Part shown: one piece after another, positions 27,201 through 39,200 of the stretch
Numbering within the stretch: position 1 is the first letter of the stretch
Layout of the letters: every line of letters starts with the position of its first letter
Assembly (NCBI GenBank): GCA_922989275.2
Contig: OV277866.1
Location: forward strand, 57,713,246 to 57,777,245
Reading direction: 5' to 3'
Length of the DNA stretch: 64,000 nucleotides
DNA from: Gari tellinella
Lineage: Eukaryota; Mollusca; Bivalvia; Cardiida; Psammobiidae
Translations under genes and position numbers: made by a program
The notes under the pieces: generated by a model
The model's database searches: none
What the model was told of the DNA's origin: nothing
What the model saw: only the letters and a program-made list of their open reading frames with translations

Positions 27201-30200
27201 TCATAATAGAGAGGTTTAACTGTACTTTACTTTGTCGGACATGGCCCAACTTGTACTGAACTCAAGAGCTTGTTCGAGTTAAGAAATCATGCTAAATATG
27301 ATGTCTCTATCACATATAGTTCCAAGGTTATGACAAGGTTAAATTCTGGTTATCTGACCTCTAAATGACCTTGACCATTGTAGGATATGACCCAAGTTGT
27401 ACTAAGCTCAAGAGCTTCTTGAGCTGAATACACATGCTAAATATGAAGTCACAAACAGTTTGGATCTAGATGAAATGCTATGAACTGTCTGTAGCTCAGC
27501 ATATTATTTAAGTGCAAACTGTTTGACATGCATTCTGTTTATGTCCACCATAAAGGACAGAAAACATCATTTTCAGACAATATGCAGAAAACAACACTTT
27601 TCAAAGCGACTTATTCAAAGTAAACTTATATATAACAATATACACTCGCAGCAGGAGCTGTCTGGTCCGAGTATACACTGATTTCAAAAGTGTCAACATA
27701 TGCTTATGTCAGAAAGGTTTAGATGTAGATGTCAGAAAGGTTTAGATGTAGATGTCAGAAAGGTTACATGTAGATGTCAGAAAGGTGTAGATGTCAGAGA
27801 GGTTTAGATGTAGATGTCAGAAAGGTTACATGTAGATGTCAGAAAGGTTAGATGTAGATGTCAGAAAGGTTGAGATGTAGATGTCAGAAAGGTTTAGATG
27901 TAGATGTCAGAAAGGTTAGATGTAGATGTCAGAAAGGTTAGATGTAGATGTCAGAAAAGTTAGGTGTAGATGTCAGAAAGGTTAGATGTAGATGCCAGAA
28001 AGGTTTAGATGTAGATTTCAGAAAAATTAGATGTAGATGTCAGGAAGGTTACATGTAGATGTCAGAAAGGTGTAGATGTAGATGTCAGAGAGGTTACATG
28101 TAGATGTCAGAAAGGTTTAGATGTAGATGTCAGAAAGGTTTAGATGTAGATGTCATAAAGGTTTAGATGTAGATGTCAGAAAGGTTTAGATGTAGATGTC
28201 AGAAAGGTTTAGATGTAGATGTCAGAAAGGCTACATGTAGATGTCAGAAAGGTTTAGATGTAGATATCAGAAAGGTTAAATGTAGATGTCAGAAAGGTTT
28301 AGATGTAGATGTCAAAAAGCTTTAGATGTAGATGTCAAAAAGGTTACGATGTAGATGTCAGAAAGGTTTAGATGTGGATGTCAGAAAGGTTAGATGTAGA
28401 TGTCAGAAAGGTTAGATGTAGATGTCAGAAAGGTTAGATGTAGATGTCAGAAAGGTTAGATGTAGATGTCAGAAAGGTTTAGATGTAGATGTCATAAAGG
28501 TTTAAATGTAGATGTCATAAAGGTTTAGATGTAGATGTCAGAAAGGTTTAGATGTAGATGTCAGAAAGGTTTAGATGTAGATGTCAGAAAGGTTACATGT
28601 AGATGTCAGAAAGGTTACATGTAGATGTCAGAAAGGTTTAGATGTAGATGTCAGAAAGGTTAGATGTAGATGTCAGAAAGGTTAGATGTAGATGTCAGAA
28701 AGGTTAGATGTAGATGTCAGAAAGGTTAGATGTAGATGTCAGAAAGGTTAGATGTAGATGTCAGAAAGGTTAGATGTAGATGTCAGAAAGGTTTAGATGT
28801 AGATGTCAGAAAGGTTTAGATGTAGATGTCAGAAAGGTTTAGATGTAGATGTCATAAAGGTTTAGATGTAGATGTCATAAAGGTTTAGATGTAGATGTCA
28901 GAAAGGTTTAGATGTAGATGTCAGAAAGGTTTAGATGTAGATGTCAGAAAGGTTACATGTAGATGTCAGAAAGGTTTAGATGTAGATGTCAGAAAGGTTA
29001 CATGTAGATGTCAGAAAGGTTTAGATGTAGATGTCAAAAAGGTTTAGATGTAGATGTCAAAAAGGTAAAGATGTAGATGTCAGAAAGGTTTAGATGTGGA
29101 TGTCAGAAAGGTTACATTTAGATGTCAGAAAGGTTTAGATGTAGATATCAGAAAGGTTTAGATGTAGATGTCAGAAAGGTTTAGATGTAGATGTCAGAAA
29201 GGTTTACATGTAGATGTCAGAAAGGTTTACATGTAGATGTCAGAAAGGTTTACATGTAGATGTCAGAAAGGTTTACATGTAGATGTCAGAAAAATTAGAT
29301 GTAGATGTCAGAAAGGTTTAGATGTAGATGTCAGAAGGGGTTAGATGTAGATGTCAGAAAGGTTTAGCTGTAGATGTCAGAAAGGTTTAGATGTAGATGT
29401 CAGAAAGGTTACATGTAGATGTCAGAAAGGTTACATGTAGATGTCAGAAAGGTTTAGATGTAGATGTCAGAAAGGTTTAGATGTAGATGTCACAGTGTTT
29501 ACCTGGGTAATTAGGACTGGAGATTCCTGCACAGAGAAACTACTGCTGGGGGAAAGACTTCCAGATGGGCTGGTGGCTGAAATAATAAGCATCATTCTAT
29601 GTCTATTAGTGATTGTTACAATTTGTTCAAGGTTTGTCTATATAAGTTTCATCATTTTGTTTCTTAAGCATCTTCCTTTTTAAACTTTTTGCTGTAGGAA
29701 CTTTCTGCTTTACTTTTATCCAGTTTCAAGATGCCACATGTAATAAACAGCATCAATGAATATTCATTTGCAGTGGCTATGTGGGCCACATAATGTGGCG
29801 GATGGAGTAAAGGCATCCTATGGCACTTTCGAGAGAAACAAATCTGTGAGATATTTTTTAAATCTATTAGTGCTTCATGTTTTACATTTTTGTAAAAGTG
29901 AAGTGGAACATTATTAACCCTTTACTTGATAGTCTATTTTTAGAATTGAAGATATGTGACTTCTTAAATCAGGTTGAAAGTAAAGCAGAATGCGCCTTAA
30001 GGCGCATTCTGCTTTACTTTCAGCCTGCTTTAAGCTATCATGTGCCAGAATATAGAAAATATTCCCTATAAAATATATACATGACTGAATAAATTGGAAC
30101 TATTTTCTTCAGTGGAGGAATAAATCATATTCGCTAAAAGTGCTTTTATAGGGGAAAGGGTTAAGTACTGACCAGCCTGCCTGGTAATGCCCTCCAGCAG

Positions 30201-33200
30201 GGTTTTCTTAGAGAGGACCGTCAATCTCTCCTTCAGCTCTAGCTTCTCTTGTTCCAGTGTGTCAATATCGGCTTGTAAAGCATCCATTGTCAGCTCAAAC
30301 TCCCTGAAACAATCAACATGACGTTATACAGTATGGTCATACAGTGTGTCAATATCAGCTTGTAAAGCATCCATTGTCAGCTCAAACTCCCTGAAACAAT
30401 CAACATGACGTTATACAGTATGGTCATACAGTGTGTCAATATCGGCTTGTAAAGCATCCATTGTCAGCTCAAACTCCCTGAAACAATCAACATGATGTTA
30501 TACAGTATGGTCATACAACGTGTCAATATCAGCTTGTAAAGCATCCATTGTCAGCTCAAACTCCCTGAAACAATCAACATGACGTTATACAGTATGGTCA
30601 TACAGTGTGTCAATATCAGCTTGTAAAGCATCCATTGTCAGCTCAAACTCCCTGAAACAATCAACATGACGTTATACAGTATGGTCATACAGTGTGTCAA
30701 TATCAGCTTGTAAAGCATCCATTGTCAGCTCAAACTCCCTGAAACAATCAACATGACGTTATACAGTATGGTCATACAGTGTGTCAATATCAGCTTGTAA
30801 AGCATCCATTGTCAGCTCAAACTCCCTGAAACAATCAACATGACGTTATACAGTATGGTCATACAGTGTATCAATATAAACTTGTAAAGCATCCATTGCC
30901 AGCTCAAACTCCCTGAAACAATCAACATGACGTTATACAGTATGGTCATACAGTGTGTCAATATCAGCTTGTAAAGCATCCATTGTCAGCTCAAACTCCC
31001 TGAAACAATCAACATAACATTATACAGTATGGTCATACAGCATGGCAGCATTAATCAAAATATTACACAAGATATGTTTGTAAATCATTTATCACAATCA
31101 CCACCATGACCTTGAAATAACATTGACCTTCGACCTAAAAGATATAGGGGTCATCTACTCATCATGATGAACCACCCTACCATTTATGAGAGTTATAGGT
31201 TGAAGGAATGTTGAGTAATTGATCGGAAACCATTTGGTCTATCAACCGACCGACAGACAGAAATGTATAAAGCAATACACCCACTTCTTTCGAAGGGTGG
31301 CATAAAGATGTAACTGCATAAAACAGTGTTTATTTCATATGTGATGAAATGGCAGCAGAGCTGTTTTGAAGATGAAAACCAGTGACTTGGTATAGAAAAG
31401 TATGACTAAATCAATGTTCTTTCTCGAAGTCTTAACCCATTACACCAAAAATATGCCTTTTTATGCCTCTATTTTATTCCTCCATTGAAGAAAATATTTC
31501 CAAGTCAAGTAGTCAGGAATATGTACCAGAAAAAGTATGTTCTATATCCTAAGTAGATGGAAGCTTAAAGCAGGCTGAAAGTAAAGCAGAATGTGTCTTA
31601 AGGCACATTCTGCTTTACTTTCAACCTGCTTTAAGTGGTCACCTATCAGTACTAGAAACAGGCTATAAGTTAATGGTTTAACTTAAATTAAGCTAACAAA
31701 CAACAGGACACCTACTTTTCTTTTTTCTTTAGCTGGCTCTGGGCGTCCTCTAGTTTGATCTGTATGGCGTCCACCTTGTCATCAGAGTCCTTTGTGGCCG
31801 TCTCCAGCTTCTTCTCTACCAGGCCCACTCTAACCTGCTGCTCACTCAACTCTTCTTGCTACCAGGAACATAACACAAACACAGTGAGACAAATACAACA
31901 CATATTTAACTCTTCCAACACCATGGGCATGTTCAACTCTTTGAACCCTAGACATGCAGATATGCGTCATTTGCAAACAGTGTACCTGTGAGGAGTACAC
32001 TTGTCCTATGCAAACAGTGTAGACACTGATCAGAGGGTTGATCTGGGTCTATACTGTTTGTGATTTTAACATAAATTGTAATAATCAACCCTAAATAATT
32101 GTCAATAATTGACTAGACTAAATTGAAAACTGTATATGTCCATTTGAAGTTTCAGGGAGGAAAGGGTTAAAATATACTCACTACATTTCCAAACAGTGTA
32201 GACCCAGATCAGAGGGCTAGGAGCCCTCTGATCAGGGGATCCACTGTTTGCTTATTAAGACCAGCATTTATTCAATGACCCAGGATTCTAAGAAAACTGG
32301 TTCATGTTTTGGTAACTAAATGATCCACAAGGGATCATAATAACCCTTAAGAGTTACTTTTAGTTGAAAGAGTTAAATAACTCACTGAACCCTATTGATA
32401 TTCTTGTCAATTATAAACAGTGAATCTTTGAAGAATACTATTTGTCCTAGGGAAACAGTGTAGTCCAACTTCAGAGGGGTCCTAAAAGAGCTGTCTGATC
32501 TGGGTTTACACTGTTTGTTGTTCTGCAATATATTAAAAACGAATCTAACCAGTCAAAATTTGAATAGATTTAATTGGAAGTTGATCTGGGTCTACACGGT
32601 TTGCCAATTTAGACTGATATTTATTAAACTACCCAGAATTACAAGTAAACTGGTTCATGATTTTGGCACCTAAAATGATGCACAAGGGAATCTAACAACG
32701 CACAAGAGTTAACTACCCTACAGGAGAGTGTGACTATACCTTTAGTTTGATCTGTCTCTTCAGGTCCTTGATACTCTTATCCTTGTTCTTGCCTCAATAT
32801 CAGAGATCTGAGCCTTCACAAATAGTTAACTACCCTACAGGAGAGTGTGACTATACCTTTAGTTTGATCTGTCTCTTCAGATCCTTGATACTCTCATCCT
32901 TGTTCTCCAGTTTGGCCTTCATTGCCTCAATATCAGAGATCTGAGCCTTCACAAAGAGTTAACTACCCTACAGGAGAGTGTGACTATACCTTTAGTTTGA
33001 TCTGTCTCTTCAGGTCCTTGATACTCTCATCCTTGTTCTTGCCTCAATATCAGAGATCTGAGCCTTCACAAATAGTTAACTACCCTACAGGAGATTGTAA
33101 CTTTACCTTTAGTTTGATCTGTCTCTTCAGATCCTTGATACTCTCATCTTTGTTCTCCAGTTTAGCCTTCATTGCCTCAATGTCAGAGATCTGAGCCTTC

Positions 33201-36200
33201 ACAAAGTTGGCTCTCAACACCACAGGCTGTAACGGCTGTCAATGGAAATGAAATCAGATATTTAGAAAATAACCCTTTATTCAATAACCTATTTATAATA
33301 TTAAAGACAGGTGATCACTTAAAGCAGGTTGAAAGTAAAACAGAATGTGCCTTTACTTTCAGCCTGCTTTAAACTACCATCTGTTAGGCTATATAAAAAT
33401 ATTTGTTATGGTAATTGTTCATGAGGGTATAAACTGGAACCATTTTCTTTAGAGAAGGAATAAATAAAATATGCTAAAAGTCGCCTCTATGGGGGAAAGG
33501 GTTAAGGCTAACCCTTTACAGAGCTCCAGAACAGATGGGTATTTCAAAGATATGCACTAACTTTCTTATATCTCCACTAAACCCTATGTGTGACAACTCA
33601 CTAGAATCATCTTGGAAGAGACAATTCTAATCAGTGGTCACAACATATGGTTTGAATATACCAAAACATGAACCAGTCTACATGGAATTCTGGGTAATTT
33701 AATAGATACTGCTCTAGAGTGGAAAACAGTTTAGACCCTGATCTTGGTCTATACCGTTTGCTTATTTAGACCAGTATTTATCAAACTACCCAGAATTCAA
33801 AGTAGAGATGGGCTTAGATGGCTCATGTTTTGGTAACTGAAAAGTTCCACAAGGGAACATCATAACCCACAAGAGTTACTTAGTGTTGAAAGTGTTAAAC
33901 TATAAGTGTGCTGTGGCAGATAGTGTTTTCTCACCTCTCGGACAGAGGTATCCCGAAATCTAGGGGGTGTGAGATAACCTTATCTGTCCGGACAGACAAG
34001 CAGAACATTGTTTGTTATTCTGTTGTCATGACGGTGTCATGCATGCATTAGCACATTAAAATATCCTCCTTGACATTACAGCCAAATCTGGTTAGTAGAT
34101 CTATATTCAGTTCATAAAGGCTATATAGTTAATAAACCAAGTGAGATAACGGTTTTAAACAATAACACATGTGTTAATATATTAAGTTGTTGAAACTAGT
34201 GTATTTCTTTTTTCTGCTTAGATATCCGTCCGCCATTCATAAGCGAAAGCGAAAATACAACTTGCCACTGTATAGCAAGTTGAGCGCGTTTTAAGGGTTG
34301 ACAAGGTGAGAAAATAAATTTAACACCACAAAGCCTTGTGTTTCTAAAAGTTCTTCAAACCTCTGGTGAGATATCCTTATCTGACACTAACGGTGGTGTT
34401 AGATTCACTATACCTTTTTGTCGACTGTACCATCAAAGTCATATTCCCCATTCTCCATGGCGTTTGCCGTCTTGTTCATGGTGCCCACCACCACGCCAAA
34501 TGATAGCCTGAAACAAACAAACACAGACAGCAGTGTACAAACTGGCATTGTGATATGCCAAATCAGGGGCCATCATAATAGTCAAGAAAATAACAAGAAA
34601 TGTCTCACAAGTGTGACAAATAAATGCCTCTTAATCCTTTTCCCAAAGAAGCACCTATTAGTGCATTTAGTTTCTTCCTCCACTGAAGAAAAAAGTTCCA
34701 ATTTATATAGTCATGAATGTGTATCATAAGGAATATTTCCTTTATTCCAGCTGGTGGTAGCTTAAAGCAGGCTGAAAGTAAAGCAGAATGCGCCCTAAGG
34801 CACATTCTACACACTCAACCTGCTTGTAGTACATATTTTCAAAACTAGAAACAGGCTATGGGGTAAAGGGTTAACTGTCTTCTTGTCCCAACAGACTTGT
34901 ACCCATGTCCTTGACCTTTGACACATGGATAATTGAGGTGAACATAATACACCAGCTTATAATGAGTTATATGGAGACATTGCCTACATTTTTCCTACAT
35001 AAAACTCATGCCCTTTGACCTTGACCTTTAACCCATGACAATGAGAGTTGAACAGGAGACATTGTCTTTCTCTGGAGAACATTGGTGCCAACTTATTATG
35101 AAATCTGTTCATAGATAAAGAAATGAGGGACTAGACACAAAATCCATGATAACCGAATGGTAACCTGTGACTTTGACCTTTGGCCCATGCACATTGGAGT
35201 TGAACGAGATGCATTGTCTTTGTCTGTTGAAGATTTGTGCCAAGTAATATTGAAATGCATTTACTGATAAAGAAATTACTGATCAGACAGACAATTTGTG
35301 ACAACACAATCGTACCCTGTGACCTTGACCTTTGCTCAATGAACAAGGGAGTTAATAACAACACATTGTCTTTATCTGGTTAACATTATGGGTTAACTTA
35401 AGTTTGTATGTTAACCCTTTCCCACATAGAAGCACCTTTTAGCGCATTCACTTTATTCCTCCGCTGAAGAAAATAGCTCCAATTTGAACGGTCATGAATA
35501 TGTTTCATAAGAAATATTTTCTTTATTCTAACATTAAGTGAACACTTAAAGCAGGTTGAAAGTAAATCAGAATGCACCTTATGGTGCATTCTGCTTTACT
35601 TTCAACCTGCTTTAAGTGTTCACCTATTGTCAAAAATAGAAACAGACTATGGGGTAATGGGTTTATGACAGGAAACAATATAATACCTATTCTTGTTTAT
35701 ACATTATGTTTGACTGTTTATTAATGATAGGAAACAATATACTACCTCAAACACTCATATGGCCCTGTGTCTTCCTTCCCATACACCTTATCAGAGGCCT
35801 GGTAGGCTATTTCCTCCAACTTCTTCGGCATCAGGCCTTCCGCATCTGTAACATATATGTACATCATATAGATAAGGTTGAAATCATACATCATATAGAT
35901 AAGGTTGAAATAATATCTTAAAGTTTACTTCATATAGATAAGGTTGAAATAAAATCTTAAAGTTTACTTAACCTGTTATCCCATAAATACGCCTTTTTAC
36001 GCTATTAACTAATTCCCAAACTGAAGAAAATAATTCCAAACTATACAATTTTGAATATGTAAATTAAGATTGTTTTTATTAATTCTAACAGATAAAATCT
36101 TAAAGCAGGCTGAAAGTAAAGCAGAAAGAGCCTTAAGGCACATTCTGCTTTACTGTCAACCTGCTTTAAGTGGTCACATATCTTTGAAACTAGAATCAGG

Positions 36201-39200
36201 CTATGGGGTAATGGGTTAACTCTTTCAACACTAAGTAACTCTTGTGGGTTACTAGATTCCCTTGTTGATCTTTTTAGTTATCAAAACATGAAGCAGTCTA
36301 CTTAGAATTCTGGGTCATTTGAAAAATACTGCTCTAAATTAGCAAACAGTGTAGAACCTGATCAGAGGGCTCCTATAGGAACCCTCTGATCTGGGTCTAC
36401 TCTGTTTGCAAATGAATTCAGTATATTTGAAACAGGTTCATGGTGTTGAAAGAGTTAATTCTTGTTTATACATAAAAACAAACCGGTTGGGATAAAAGTG
36501 TTGCAAATTATGTAAAAATAAATGCATAATTTAAAATCATATTTGTCCAAACAAGCTACCATTTTATTTAAAATGCTAAATGATAATATTATAACAGTAG
36601 CATAGTAGAATATGGCAATAACATCAACACAGACACAAAGGGTGCTCCCATCACAGCTCTGTCAGTACAGTGCAAACGTCCACACCAGTACCAATGTTTG
36701 TGTTGTTTCTATAACCGTACTAGAATTTAAATCAACCCTTCTCCTGCTCAAGTCATCCATCTGTACTATAACATTGGCTGACAAAATAAGAAAAAATAAA
36801 AATAAAAAAAGTCTCTAGGGAAGATTGATTCATGTCAAAAACTTATAACAGAAAATTGTGTAGATCAAGATTAGACAGCTCCTTCTGATCTGGGTCTACA
36901 CTGTTTTCAAAAAGTCGCACTATTTGCTTAGAGCAGGAAATGGATTCATTCATCACTATGCTTTACAGAGTAAAGAAATTAAACTCTTTCTGAAAACATA
37001 TTCATTTGTAGCTAAATCTGATATCATACATAAAGGAAATAGAAAGTAACAAAAAATTTGACTCAAAAATCCATTTTTATACTTTAATCTTAAAGTTAGA
37101 AAGCAGTCAAACATAAAATAATTTGGCTCTTTCATCCAACAAGATCATGCTATTAAATTTCTCCATGCTATCATGAATCAAGGTCTAGTCCTAAAAGAAA
37201 TCAGTCACTGCAAAACCATGCCAGTTTTTATATTTTTTGCATAGCAATGAACAGGAGGGCATAAAACACTTGTAGAGTCCACTCAATCCTAAACAATCAA
37301 ACTGTTAGGCAGGGTGGGAATCTTAAAAGAGTCCCCCTAATACCGTTACTTATTACTCTACATAATTCTCTCAACACAATGGACCTGTTTAAAATGTACT
37401 CGTTACATTTGGCAACAGTGTATACCTAGATCAGAGGGTTCCTATGGGAGCCCTCTGATCAGGGTCTGCACTGTTTTCTAATTTAGATCACTATATATTA
37501 AACTACCCAATTGGTCTTAATAGAGAGGTTTTACTCTATGTGTGACAGCTGAAAGCAATATGAAAGTAAAGCAGAAAGCTCCTAAAGGAATTTTCAGCCT
37601 CGTGTTCCAAAAATTTAATATCTTCAAAACTCGAGTGGGATATTCTTATCTGACACTCACCGTGGTGTTAGATTCACTATTACTCATTGAAACCTGGTAG
37701 CAACCTATTTAGTTGTGGTAGCAAGAATACTTGTCTTTTACAACCAGTGTACCCGTGAACATAACACTAGTCCCAAGCAAACAGTGTAGACCCTGATCAG
37801 AGGGCTCTTGCAAGAACCTTTTGATAAAGATTCACACTTTTTGCCATTTTGCAAATTATATTATATTGTAACCAGCAACATTGAATAGTCCAAATTGGAC
37901 TAGACATAATTGAACACTGGACTTGTCCATTTAAAGTTTCAGGGGCGAGTTACTACTATGAGATATAAACAGTATGCAACAGGATATACATTGAAATAAT
38001 TTAGATGTTCTATATTCCCTGATTTTGCTCTACCATAAAAATGCAAGCAATGCAAGGAAATGGATAATTCTAACGGGAACATATTGGCAAGTAAATTCAT
38101 TTGTGCACATCACTTGTTTTAACCCTTTGCACCCTAGTCCCGCATATAGGCGTCCTTTTCAAACAGTGTACATGTGAATAGTACACTTGTCATGTGCAAA
38201 CAGTGAAGACCCAGATCAAAGGGCTCCTTTCTCAGAGGGCTCCGAAAGGAGCCCTCTGATCAGGGTCTTCACTGTTTGTCACAATGCTAAAAATGGACAA
38301 AAACAACCCTTAAAAGCCAGAAATGGACTTGACTAAAATCGAAATTGGAATTGTCCATTTAAAGTTTCAGGGAGGAAAGAGTTAAATTAAGTGCAGAACC
38401 AAATACAATCAAACTTATGTTAATGAAGCCCATCTTTTTTTGAAGAAGCATTTTGATTTTTAACCCATTTATGCCCAGTGGATTGTTCAATACTTATACA
38501 ATGGGTGAGTCTGTTTGTCATTTAAGGGTTATCTGGTGTAACTTTTCCATTTAATTTTAGGATAGAAATTCCTGTTATCAAACAGTGTAGACTCAGATCA
38601 GACACCACTTTATGCAGAGTCTGCACTGTTCCCCTATGTGTCTCATTTATGGGACACTATGCACAAATGGGTTAAAACATGTGACTTCTAAATGCAGAAT
38701 AAAAGCAAAGCAGAAAATCCCTACTGGAAGATTCTGTTTCATTTTTATTCTGTATTAGCATCAACCTGTTTATCATTCTTAGTGATGGCACGTACAGCAC
38801 CAGTTGGACTGTAACCCAGGAACAAAAGTTATCCTTCTGCCAGGAATGTCACAATATTTGGACCAGAGTAGGTCAATTTTGTATTAAGCATCAAATAAAT
38901 ACAGTACCATGGAGATATCTAATTATAAATGGTTGCCTAATGTACGATAGAAATTACACAGAAAGCTTTAATAAGAGCTTAATACAGTTCTTTCATCCTA
39001 CATTAGGCATCCAGTTGTAGTTGACCTGTGCCATGAGAAAGCCAGCCTTATAGCATGATTTCCAACAAAGTAGACCTTGACCAGCTGCCTTGCGACCTTT
39101 CTCACACATCCAACCTAGTGAAAGCAGGTCTGTGTCTAAACTGTTTAGCTCTGCAGTAAGTCTGGTTTTCTCATTAAAGATCCACCAATGGTCTTTATCT

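Noticed and set aside
27690..29495. Possible CRISPR array
   Set aside because: Units are directly adjacent with no unique spacers, in an animal gene intron. It is a minisatellite.
32704..33106. Exon e copies as alternative exons
   Set aside because: They carry donors but no usable acceptor, the gaps are too short, and a TAA sits in frame before each copy. Two of three also have a frame-shifting deletion.
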